Assembly (NCBI GenBank): GCA_012295275.1
Contig: CM022666.1
Location: 13,308,106 to 13,365,605 of the forward strand
Direction: 5' to 3'
Source of the DNA: Chrysomallon squamiferum
Taxonomy: Eukaryota; Mollusca; Gastropoda; Neomphalida; Peltospiridae
DNA length: 57,500 bases
Positions 11,242 to 22,333 of the stretch are shown here, piece by piece. Every line of letters begins with the position of its first letter. The first letter of the stretch is position 1. The notes under the pieces were generated by a model. That model was not told where the DNA came from and did no database searches. It saw only the letters and a program-made list of their open reading frames with translations. The position numbers and the translations under genes were made by a program.

Positions 11242-12497
11242 GTATTTTATTAATTTAGTTTATTAACATATTTTGTTTTTCCTTTTTTAAAATTATTTTT
11301 GCAGCAAATGATGAACAAAGACGGACCTAACTATTTCTCTGCCAGCGTCCCCCCTTCCACTTTCCCCTCCAGACATTTCTGTGCTGTTTGTGGATATCCT
11401 TTTTATAATTTGTTACTAATAACACTCCAAAATATATTTTTCTTAAATAATACAAATTTCAAAATATAGAGTGTTTTAATTGTCTCTTAACTATATATGT
11501 AAGAACACTGTGTGCAGATTAAATAAATATCCACAACATTTTCTTTTTATATTTTTTAAAATTTTATATTATTTTATTATATTTTTTTTAATTAATTTTG
11601 ACAAGTCATATTTTGAGATAAGTTACAAGTAACAAAATAACGCAGATTGTTTCTGCATTGTGTAATTTTGTTGTTTTTTCTTAACTCTGTTACGTATTTG
11701 TCTAACTACACGTGTGTGCAGTGTGGAGCTAGGTACTGTTCTGTTAGATGTCTTGGGACACATCAAGACACAAGGTAAGTGGTGCCTTGTGAATTGGTTT
11801 ATTTGTGTCTGATGGTTATCGGATAACACAGCCGATGCTGTTTAAAAATAGAAAAGAAAAAAAGAGAGAGGTGCTGTTGTTGGGTGTTAGTTTTTCTTTA
11901 ATTGTTGTATGTTTATTTTGGGTGCTGTTGATTTTCAGGTTTTTTATCATTATTATTATTTAGGTGGTGGTTTTTTTTTTTAAATTTAAAATTTTATTAT
12001 TATTATTTTATAGGTGTTGGTGGGGTTTTTTTGTGCGATATTTGCATTTTTTAATTTATTTTATAGTTTTTATTTATTTATTTTTTATTTTATTTTTATT
12101 ATTTAAGTAGTCAGACACAAAACTGAATCATCTTCATAATTGCTTTCATAGTTTTTATATCATGTGTCTAGATTTTGGTTTAATTTCAAGTCATGATTTA
12201 GATTTTGAGATAAATGTTTGGTAACAGTAATGTTTGATATAAACAATATATAAAGCTAAATAACATTACTCTTCTTTGCAGACTTGTTACTTTCATATTT
12301 TATTAAAGGTTTGTCTAAAAAAATAAATAATAGAAATGCAGCTTTCAACAAAATATATTTATACGCTTGTGTTCCTTATCTCAAACACCCTTTACATAGA
12401 AAACAGGTCATTTCCATGCCAATAAATATTCTTATCATTAGCAAATACTGATAGATACTTAATTTGTTGTTCTAGGTGCTTGAAATTCATAGCCTGA
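9202..12497 (+). CDS. ZNHIT1: ZNHIT1 homologue (HIT zinc-finger subunit of SRCAP/SWR1), whole gene
   Basis: Six coding exons (9202-9232, 9653-9823, 10315-10400, 11305-11393, 11694-11774, 12476-12497) join without frame conflict into 159 residues; the human protein is 154. Family marks in order: LDEATRRRRQRKALEALEQD (23-42) and NFSEDPH, a basic KKKRKSKGDFKIRFKKSF stretch (72-89) and GPNYF (103-107). A C-terminal HIT zinc finger follows, with ligands C122, C125, C133, C136, C141, C145, H149 and C154, then LKFIA. In known orthologues (ZNHIT1/p18Hamlet, yeast Vps71) the protein belongs to the nuclear SRCAP/SWR1 remodeller that deposits H2A.Z. An in-frame TGA at 9151-9153 supports the start. The start context AATATGGCGACG resembles a YY1 site. 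Intron 4 is of the AT-AC type. Convergent with the YAP gene. Confidence 0.93.
9653..9823 (+). CDS. ZNHIT1: ZNHIT1 coding exon 2
   Basis: Acceptor TTAAATAG, donor GTTGGT. Encodes the conserved N-terminal block RILDEAT...LEALEQDNFSEDPH and a lysine/glutamate-rich linker. Ends in phase 1. Confidence 0.92.
9907..9962. repeat. (TG)n microsatellite in ZNHIT1 intron 2
   Basis: About 14 TG units followed by CTTTCTGTGTGTCTGTGTGTC. Confidence 0.85.
10315..10400 (+). CDS. ZNHIT1: ZNHIT1 coding exon 3
   Basis: Acceptor TTGTTTCAG, donor GTATTT. Encodes the basic block DRKKKRKSKGDFKIRFKKSF and SALLEEE, which matches the family's KKKK...FKLRFRKNF...LLEE segment. Ends in phase 0. Confidence 0.93.
10987..11042. 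repeat. (GATA)n microsatellite in ZNHIT1 intron 3
   Basis: Tetranucleotide run of GATA with GACA and GGTA variants. Confidence 0.85.
11305..11393 (+). CDS. ZNHIT1: ZNHIT1 coding exon 4 (first Cys pair of the HIT finger)
   Basis: Acceptor TTTTTGCAG. Encodes QMMNKDGPNYF through RHFCAVC plus two bases of Gly126. It is followed by ATATCCTTT rather than a GT donor, the U12-type AT-AC 5' splice site. Confidence 0.9.
11394..11693 (+). other. ZNHIT1: AT-AC, U12-type (minor spliceosome) intron of ZNHIT1, 300 bp
   Basis: It begins ATATCCTTT, the U12 AT-AC donor consensus, and ends TCTGTTAC. Near the end is TTTTCTTAAC (11676-11685), close to the U12 branch site TTCCTTAAC, and its adenosine lies about 10 bases from the terminal AC, as in minor introns. 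Removing exactly these 300 bases gives CAVCGYLSNYTCVQCG, with the spacing of the human HIT finger. The nearest GT or AG choices delete zinc ligands. Confidence 0.85.
11694..11774 (+). CDS. ZNHIT1: ZNHIT1 coding exon 5 (core of the HIT finger)
   Basis: Starts straight after TTAC, with GTATTTGTCTAACTACACG. Encodes YLSNYTCVQCGARYCSVRCL and GTHQDT. The donor is a consensus GTAAGT. Confidence 0.9.
12476..12497 (+). CDS. ZNHIT1: ZNHIT1 coding exon 6 (C-terminus)
   Basis: Acceptor GTTGTTCTAG. Completes Arg153, then CLKFIA and TGA. It supplies the last zinc ligand Cys154, and the human protein ends similarly (CLKWTV). Confidence 0.9.
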
Positions 12498-13245
12498 TCT
12501 GGAAGGTGACAAGTGTTGCATTCAGCTTGGCTGGAAAGAAGAATCCAGAAATGAACTTTCAGATGCTTATAATGTTGACGAAACAGCTACAAAATGAGTT
12601 AACAGGACATGTTTAACTTGAGTGTTAGGATCAACAAAATCAACATATCCTTGAAATGTCTGGATCTGGAGAAAAGTGTCAGGTGGACAGTGAGAACAAG
12701 GACATTATGAAAATCTTGAAACCATTTGAAAACAGACAGTCTATACAACTGATAGCCTCGTATAAATAAATATGTCCTGGCAGTAGATTTTAAAAAAACC
12801 CGGTGATCTCTAATGTCTTGAAAATAAAAAAAAAAAAAAATGATAATAGATGATCACAATAAAATAAGAACTGCAGCAAATCCACAGGCATTGTTTTGTT
12901 ATAAAGAATTAATAAAAGTGAAACTTTTGGAATCATTTTAGGAAACTGGTTTTTTAATTTCAGTTAAATTTTCTTATCAGTGACTAGACAGAATTTCAAG
13001 ACTGATGAACAAAGATTGTGGTTTCACAATGCAAATTTAAATCCATTAAGAATCACATCTTAAAACAGCATGTTAGATGAACAGTAAAAACAAACCAACT
13101 GTGTACAATTTTGATATTTTTATTTCATTTTTATTTATTTGTGTCCACTTGTGGACTACAACTGATTAGATGGCAATTTTTTTTTTTAAATGTTTTTTTT
13201 TTGTGTGTTTTTTCTTCTTTTTTGGATTATGAATTTTTATGATTT

Positions 13246-13285
<40 letters not shown>

Positions 13286-13330
13286 TTTTCAATATATAAT
13301 TTTTTTTTTTTTTTTTTTTTTTTAATATTT
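12498..13330. other. ZNHIT1 3' UTR and convergent intergenic gap
   Basis: AATAAA on the + strand at 12765-12770 and 12823-12828 are the likely ZNHIT1 polyadenylation signals. Two long T runs (about 13247-13277 and 13302-13323) are poly-A on the - strand, and an AATAAA in - orientation lies near 13330, a candidate end for the YAP transcript. The two transcripts would then end a few hundred bases apart. Confidence 0.45.
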
Positions 13331-16300
13331 TATTACTTGAATGCATGTAGTATTGAGATCTATATACAAGATAACATTTTATGTACAAACCAACATTACA
13401 TTCTATTAACTTGGCATAGATAAAAAAATAAAAAGTGATGGAAGAACAAAGACATGGAGATATATATAATATATATATGTATATAAGAATAAAATGAATG
13501 ACTAAAAAGTATGTCATGTTTACATTTCACTGCTTGCAATGAATGGGTGGTGTTTTAAAAAAAAAAATGTAAAGTTTACTACTTTCTCATCAATGAATTG
13601 AGTAAATTGAAGCTAAAACTAGTCCTAAAGATTAAATTTCTATGCAAAGCGTCAGTGTAAATTGGTTTATTTTAAGTTTATTTTTGAAAATTAGTTTTTA
13701 AATTCTAGTTGATAATAAAATTTCCTCCTCCCCACCCCACCCTCAAATAATCATTTAAAACTATTCCTAAAGCACAAACCCAAAAACTTAAAAATGGGTC
13801 TGTTTGTTGTCGAGGGTGAATTTAAAAAAACATCCAAATCATTGTCATTAATTTTAAACTAAATAGGTCACCTGTATGTAATCTGCAGGTATGTTCTACA
13901 ATTGTTTTAATCTAAAACATTTTAAAATATTTTAAAATGCCCAAAATATTCCCAGATAGTAGAGGTTGCTGTAATGTTCAAAAAAATTTTTTTTTTTTTA
14001 CTATTTATGACCAGTAATTTCACATTTTGCTGATCCAAATAAAAACCCTGCACTTGTTTGTTCTTTTCATTAACTGGACGGATATTTACTCCCTAAAAAA
14101 AAAAACATTTTCTTAAATGTAAAAAGAATAAAACCTATATCAATATTTCAACATTTAAAACAAAAATTTATAAATTTATAAACTTACAAAAATATTAACA
14201 GTATCAATGTTCTTCAATATTTTAAATTATAAACTGGTAAAACATGAGGACAACATTTATATTTTAAAAAAAAAATATTATGAACATTTTTTTTTTTTTT
14301 CCAATCTTTGAATTGCTGAAAACTCCAAATTTTATTCTAAAAATTTATCTGAAATGTAATTAATATAATTTTCAGGTATTTAAGGGAAAAAAAAAAAAAA
14401 AAAATAAAAATAATTTTAACATTAAACTGAAAACTGATCACAAAAACTAGAGATTAATTTTCAAAAATTAAAAATCCATTGCATGACACAGAATAGCAAA
14501 CAGTACATACAAAGTTACATCGATAATACTATCAAACAATAACCAGGTAAAAATCGTATGAAAATTATCACTAGAACTGGAAAGAACAAGCTTAAAACCA
14601 TCTCAAAATGTTTAATGTGTACAAACTGCAATACTAAACTCAAAACCATTAAGTAAACTAAAATATTTAAAGTCTATGATTAAATGAATTAATAGTCGAA
14701 TATATTTTTTATTAAAATAAAAAGGAAATATATAATTTCATATAAATAGAAAAAGAATTATATAGTTTCATATAAATACACTAATAGTTGAATTCCCAAA
14801 ATGTCTAGAAACAGCTGACAAAGTCTCTTATAATAAACGTATTTTAAACTGTTTGTTATTTTTAAATTACTTCAATAAACATTTAAATGGGCATGTATTC
14901 ACTTTCTCAATGCTACTTTCTAGATTTTTGCATTCAAATAACAACTGTTAAAATAGATTTTTGTTTGACCACAGAAGTTTGCTAAAACAAGCAGTCTACA
15001 ATAATAATAAAAAAATCACGGGTTGGAGTTTAATTCTATCTAATAACAGACTACTGTGTAAATAAAAAATTTTGCCATCATATAATCGAAAATGGAAGAC
15101 GTACCTGCTTCCTTACTTAAAAATAAAAACACAAAAACAAAAATCAGCCTTTAAACAAATTCATTACATTAATGTTGACAAGTCATTAATTAAATCTACT
15201 CCAATTTCTGGGTGAGCTTTTAAAAATGGATGGATTTAACTGGAATGTATAGATGAACATTTTCAAAAAAAAAATAAGTAAAAAAAAAAATCTGAAAAAA
15301 AAAAAAATAATAATAAGGTACACAGATCATTTTTAACAGCAGTCATTTCATTGTTTTCATTTATTATTTTTATTATTTTTTTTTTATTTTTACTCCACAC
15401 TTAAACATGTTAACTGCAAATGAAAACATGCATTTATATATGAAAATATAATCTTTCCATAACACAACTTTAAAAAAAAAATTTAACATTTTCAAAAAAC
15501 AAAAAAAATAAAAATGACAGTAACTGTTACATGAAAAACCCAAACTAGTGAAAACCACACAGAAAACACTGTCAGCCCTCTCGCCTTAAAAATGCCAAGT
15601 TTTAACTGTTTCTTCATTTGACAGCACAGTTAGTATTTCGTATTAATCTCTTTCTATCAAAGGTGAAGGCCATTTAAATTTAGCACTTGGGTGCCTTCGT
15701 TGATTGGCTTTGTACACTGAATATGGAGAGGTGTGCATTTGTATTACATCGCACTACATTTTTATGTACAATTACATATTGCTTATAGGTTTACTGCCAG
15801 TAAAAAGGCACTTAATAACTCAAACAAAACTTGTATAGTGTGATCATGAGGACATTAATATAAATATCATATATATCTTTGTGTAAGAAGAGATTTTCTT
15901 TGTAGACGTTTTGTTACAAGTCAGATGGGCTGTTTAACAAATTTTTAATCTGGTGGGAACAATCGTCAGATATTTTTACACTGGTTTAGACAAAACCATT
16001 CTCCCACCTCTCCACCAAATTAATAATTTCTTAAACAACCCTTGGACATTTCACAATTTCATTCAGTGACCAACTCCAGATGGTAACAAATTTTTACATT
16101 TGTACTTGTTACTTGTTTTCAACCAGAGAAAACAGAAACTGGGAATTTCAAATCTGCTGCATTCCTTTTTCCTATAAAATCTTTCATTTGTCTTTTGTAC
16201 AGAATGAAAACAGGTATAACAAATAACCTGTGTTTTCTACTCCCCAGTTCAGTAATCTTAAATTCTTTTCAAGCAGTGATCATACATTTTTAATAGAATT

Positions 16301-19252
16301 CTTAATATTTGTTATCAAATTTTCTTTATCAAATTTTACTTCTCCACTTGAAAACAAAAAACACACACGATGTATAACAAATTTCCAATAAAAGTTAAAA
16401 AGATAAATGTATTTTTTCCATCAGGTTAAAGCTTATTTTTGTCCTTGAAGGTAGTTTTTTTGTTTTTGTAATATTTATAATATATACCAAATTGGTGTGG
16501 AAACTCTTTAAATGACAAACGTGTTTGTGGAATATCTGTACTGAATTTGGTTCAACTTTGCGACTAGAAATTGCAGTCAGTTAATAAATGTGAAACAAAA
16601 CAAAACAAACAACATTACAGCAAAAATCAAAGCCAGAGATGTATCAAAAATATTCCTATGACAAAAAGCTGCGATTATACAATGTACATATTCAATTCAC
16701 GGTATTGTAACAACAAGCACAGTTCCTTACCAGCGAGTTGCAGGGTACTATCAGGCATGGTGTTTAGGTCAAACCCACTCAAACTGAACATTATTTCATT
16801 CTACGAGGATGCAAGCACATTAACCCAGGCAAACTTTAAATGCCCTTTTTATTTCCTAATCAAATAAAAACAAATTTAAAATCTCAATAACAATTTAGAT
16901 GTCAAGTATAACAAAAAAATATCCTCTAACTGTAACTCTATTTTTTGCATACAGCTAAATCAGTAACACAATTAATTCTGATCTACCCTCGTAAACAGGA
17001 AAATATTTAAAGTATTAACATTGTCCAATTAAAGGCAAAATGTCAGAATAACGAAAAAATCGAATCATCGAAGAAGATTAAATCGTAACATTGATCACAG
17101 AGAGTTTTACAATTCAGTGGTTCTTATGCTGCAAACTGTGTGTATAAACGTAGGTAACTGTACAGTTGTTTACTGGTGATTTAACAAGTCATTTATCACT
17201 TACTTTAAACAGGAACATTAACAACTACTTGTTACACTTAATATGATTTAATATAATCTTAATATATTTTACATAATTATAATTTTAATATAATTTTAAC
17301 AGAAACTTGATAAAAACAGAACCTAACAACAATATAATTTGTTTTATTTATAAGTCTGCAATCCATACATTATTAATAATTAGGATATATAATTTGTGTT
17401 GCAAAACTCAAACAATATCATTTTATTTTCTCTAAACAAAAGGAGCAAAATATCTCCCCTAACTGAAAATTATATGTATATATATTTATATATTTAATAA
17501 TATATAGGTTTTCTTAATTAAAAAAAAACTTTTTCTATGAACAAAAAATAAAAATCAACCATTTAAAATAAATAACCAAAGTGTATGTGCATTATTGCAT
17601 AATATCTTTCCTATGTTACAAACAGAAGAAAGTCATTAATGGCTATTCTAAGATCTTCCATGTATGAAAGATGGTCAAAATACTACACTAGATAAAAAAA
17701 AAAATCTAAAGATTTATATTTATATTCAGTCAACTTTTTTGTTTGAATCATTTCTGTTCTCAAAAGGAACAGAAATAATTACAAAAAATGAAACGAACAG
17801 AAAGAAAACGTTACTATAAAATATTTTTCACTAATGAGAGAACAAATTTTGAATTATAAAATTATGTTAATTACAGCTTCAAACAAATTTACGCAAGACT
17901 TATTTTCCATTTAGCACAGAACGCGAACCTGAACCGTTAACAAACAAAGAGGAGAAACTTGTAAACAAAGTCTGATGATCTGTACTTTGAAAACAATTTT
18001 CAAACTTAACTTTATTTATATCCTAATAGTCTGAAGAGGTCAAGAAGAATTATACACAGACCAAGTGAAAAATAATACACATTAACATGAAGATATCCAG
18101 TCACTTGAGCATGCATGGAGAAAGGACAAAGCTAAGCACTGCCAAGCCTGATGAGAAACAACTAAAAACAATTTTCCCTGCCCATCATTTAAAAACTATG
18201 TGTTTAAAATACGAATAATAAGTATTGGAATTACTTTTCTTTTTCTTTTTTTTTTTTTTTTTGTTAAACATTTAAGCTATTTAAAAAAATACAATAGCTT
18301 CCACATCCCTGATCCAGTATAAAAAAATATAGTGCTAAATTTCGAAGCCCATTTTTTTCTTAAACATGTCTGATTAAGCTTTGTAGAAGTATACGGTTTA
18401 CATGCATGTGCAAGACAAAAAACGGGCTTCGCAGAATTCAGCTCAATAGTATTTCGAAGTTCTCTCATGCATGAAGAAGAGTGAAGGAAGATAAAAGTTT
18501 TTGTTCTCTGACAAAATGGAATAAGATGGAACCACAAGAGCCTGCTCTTTCTTATAAAATGATTTCGCATCTTTCAAACGCCGTCAACCACCCTTTGCAT
18601 TGACAGAGATTTACTGATGTGGGAAGCCACGCTCAGCAATTGGAGGAAGTCATTTGTAAAACCTGTGACGATTAAAGCCCGAGTTCAAACTGAGAAACCA
18701 TGGCAACGGCTGCTTAAACAGAAGTTTCCACCTAAACCTTGAAACTGGGTGGGCGTGAGGTCGTGTTGGAAATTTAAAAACTGAAATCTCAAAAAACACC
18801 CTTTGGTTATGACATGAACCGTTTTCTTGTATATGGCTTTATTACCAATGCAGAGAGAGAGACAGCTAATCAAACTTTTTTTTTTTTTTCATTGACTTGA
18901 TGACTATTTTCAAAAAAAAAAAAAAATATTTGAATTATAAAAACAGATTCTGAAATTTTATGTATGTCTTTGGTTTAACATTCAGGTCAGGTGAAAACTT
19001 TTTCTTAAAAAGTTCAATAATTTTATCTTTCAGAGTTAGTTATGTGTCCATGGTTTTGATTGGTCAACTGTTTTCATGGGTGTTAATTGGTCGTCTGTTT
19101 CCATGTTGCTGATTGGCCAGCTCAGTCTGTGGCTATATATAATACTTGTCTGCAGTGCGTTGTTTCCAGAAAGCACTGCTCCTCGTTGCAATAGTTAAAA
19201 AAATAAACATTTACTGTTTGTTCTCTCAGGCTTACTGCTGCGTCTGGCCGTC
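13330..19252 (-). other. Putative long 3' UTR of the YAP gene
   Basis: No coding sequence is recognisable on either strand. The interval is AT-rich with A/T homopolymers but lacks the trinucleotide arrays seen elsewhere, and several AATAAA hexamers in - orientation could end the transcript at different points. Assigning all of it to the UTR is inference. At 18694-18707, GAAACCATGGCAAC resembles an RFX X-box. Confidence 0.35.
19059..19142 (+). promoter_or_regulatory. Antisense promoter-like array: three ATTGG boxes and a TATA box
   Basis: ATTGG (inverted CCAAT, NF-Y type) occurs at 19059, 19086 and 19112, spaced 27 and 26 bp in a diverged tandem repeat. TATATATAA follows at 19134-19142. The order and spacing fit a + strand core promoter firing near 19170 and reading antisense into the last YAP exon. 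No coding sequence follows, so any product would be a non-coding antisense RNA. This is inferred from motifs only. Confidence 0.35.
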
Positions 19253-19336
19253 TCACAACCAGGTTAACAAATTGTCCATTTTATTTGAGTTCAACACTGT
19301 TTCCACATCCTTCAGTAGATCACTGCTTATGTCCTC
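19253..19336 (-). CDS. YAP1: YAP coding exon 6: C-terminus with PDZ-binding motif
   Basis: Acceptor GTTTTCAG. Encodes [20 protein letters not shown], then DNLLTWL and TGA (19253-19255). The final TWL is a PDZ ligand that in vertebrates directs YAP to ZO-2 and the nucleus. Confidence 0.95.
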   Translation of the reverse strand, partial: EDISSDLLKDVETVLNSNKMDNLLTWL

Positions 19337-22301
19337 CTGAAAACAAAGTTTACAATTAAATGAAAGGCGTGTGCACATATCCTGCATTTTGTTCATTAAC
19401 GAGTCATGAATCAATATGGATGTTTCAGAGATACCAACAAATTTAAAAAAATAATAAGACCTAATTTTTCTATCCAACTTGTTTAATATTATTAATTTGT
19501 AGTAATTACTGTTGATCAAAATATTTTTTTTAAAAATACAACAAAAAAACATACACCCTTGTGAAAGGATATGATAAAATTATGCAATACAGTTCTCATC
19601 CTGCAGAATTCACTCCATCCTGTATACAAAGACTTTTAAGTTTTTTAGAAAATTTAAGCATTTCAGAGATAAGCTCACTCCTACCGGTCAAGAGTTCTAC
19701 TCCTACCGATTTACAGTTCCACTCTTATGAAGACAAAAGGAGACAGTAACACTCACTTGTAAGCTTGGTACAAGATCCTCACTCTCCATATTGTTGTTGT
19801 CACCACTGTCACCAGTGACAACGTTCGAAATGTCCATGCTGCCAAAGTCACTAGCTCCACCAGTCATTTTGGGGCCTGAAACAAACACAGCAATGAAAGC
19901 AAACAAATTCTTCATCGTCTGTCTGTGTTTTTAAAAAAAAAATTCTTCTGTATGTCTAAATGTATGTGAGTCAGTATGACTGGCTCTGAGAAAGCATGTT
20001 TGTTTGTGCATGTGTGTCTATGTCATTTCAATATTATGTGCATGTACAAGCATGTCAAAATTATCCAAAACATTAGTAATACAAATAACTTGTACAGTTT
20101 TTATTTTTTCACCTCAGTGTGTTTTTATTTACCTACCACCTTAACCCAAAACAAAGTGATTAAAAATTTAAAAAAAAAAATCTATAAAATATTAATCTAT
20201 CTCCCAAAATGATTTTATCCTAAAACTGCAAAATATTTTATAAAACTGACCAAGAATTTAAAATTTTAAAATACATAAACCATTTCAGAGAACAATTACT
20301 ATCACAAAACAGTTGAAAATAAAATAACGTCTGCTAGGAAATGCAGGTGTTTAACAGAATGTTTACCCCCATCTTGTGTGTCCATTTCTTCCATATTGCC
20401 AAGGAGATCTTCAGGAGTTCTAGGCAAGCTATAGCTTGTCCCCATCCCACCTACAAACCAACAGCTTTTTTAAAAATTCAGTTAGACACACATATTATAC
20501 ATCTAAGACAAACAAAAAATACTCCGAATGCATTCATCAGTAGAAAACTCACTGCACTAACAACAAAATGGCAGGCAAGCCATAGCTTACACCCATCCCA
20601 TCTACCAAAATATTTACTAAATGGGTTTTTTTCAAACTGTTTTCTTAAACATTTAGCTAAAATAATGATTTTGACAGATTTCTTTCATTGCATCAAAGAA
20701 GATACTTGCAGACTTTGTAAGACAGGAGTGAAATGTTTTTACAAGTGATACACATTACTGTATTTTTGTTACTAGACATTTCTCATTTAATATTTGGAGT
20801 TATGTATACGTTCTTGTATAATAGCATTTCTCAGGATAATGTAATTTTAATATCTGAATATTTTGGATATTTTGATGGTAATTGCACTTAACATGGACAA
20901 ATAGAAAATGTGAAAAATATGGCTTTATTCACTGGGTTGCCAAAATGATAAAAGATTCAGATTTAAACTGACAAAATCTGTAAATTCTGACAAGTCTATT
21001 AATGTTACAGAGGACAGAAAGGAAAAATAAAGTCAATGATTTACCTTTATTCAGTGGGTTGCCAAAATCATAAAAAACTGAGATTGGAAATAGCAGAATC
21101 TGTTAATTCTAACATGATTTCTATTAGAGTTCTGTAATTTCAGTAACTGATACAAGACAGATGTAAACCAAAGAATTAGCTTTTATTATTTTATTTTTCA
21201 GTCTGTGGGTTTTTAACTGTAGTAGTAGTAGAATTGATTCTGTAATTTCAGTAACTGATACAAGACAGATGTAAACCAAAGAATTAGCTTTTATTATTTT
21301 ATTTTTCAGTCTGTGGGTTTTTAACTGTAGTAGTAGAGAATTTATTCTGAAATTTCCGTAACTGATACAAGATTGATGTAAACCACAGAACTATCTTTGT
21401 TTATTGTTATTACTTTATTTTTCAGTCTGTGGGTTTTTAACTGTAGTAGTAGTAGAATTTATTCTGTAATTTCAGTAACTGATACAAGATTGATGTAAAC
21501 CACAGAATTAGCTTTGATTATTGTTATCATTTTATTTTTCAGTGTGGGTGTTTAAAACGTAGCAGTAGAGAATGTTTCTGTTACCTAGTCCGCTGTCTGC
21601 ACTTTCCTGTCTCGAGTGTAAGTCTGTGGTTCCAGTCTGTCCAAGGAAAGGGTCAGTGATGGACGTCATTTCGTTCGACTGAGAACACACTATCTCCTGC
21701 TGCTGAGGCTGTTCGCCTGCGTTTGCTGCCAGGTTTCCAGTCCGAATCATCATTTCCTAGTTTCAAAATAATAATAATAATAATAATAATAATTTCAGCT
21801 CTGCATTACCATTAAACTTAGTTATAATTAAATAACCAAATACAAATCTTTGCCAATAATAAAATATGATAATAAAATATTTCATTTTTTGCTGATAATG
21901 AAGAATAATAAAATATTCTCGTTCTTTGTTAATAATAAAGTACAATAAAATATTTACATCCTTTGTTAATAATAAAGTACAATAAAATATTCTCAGTCTT
22001 TACTAACAATAAAGTATGATGATTAAAATATCCTCATTGTTTGCTAACAATAAAGTACGCCAATAAAACATTTTCATTGTGATGCTTGGAAGCTGCCAGC
22101 TATCTTTTTATCGCTGTGTTTGTGCAGCAGAAACCTGTCAGTATTATGTTTTTAAATCTAGTTACTAAAACCTGGCGTGCGATTTCTTCCTGCCTCTTCT
22201 TCAGGAGTTCCTTCTCAAGCTGCAGACGCTGTAAACATTCCACCATTATCGGTCGCTGACCTTGCCCTTGGGGTGACGTGGGATTTGCTGCCATTTGCTG
22301 T

Positions 22302-22333
<32 letters not shown>

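Noticed and set aside
11394-11710. GT-AG alternative for ZNHIT1 intron 4 (AG at 11720 or GT within TGTTTGTGG)
   Set aside because: These choices remove Cys125 or Cys133 from the zinc finger or break the frame; only AT-AC gives the conserved spacing.
20341-20748. 135-codon frame on + in YAP intron 4
   Set aside because: Composition and codon use look random, it overlaps diverged direct repeats, and no motif is recognisable.
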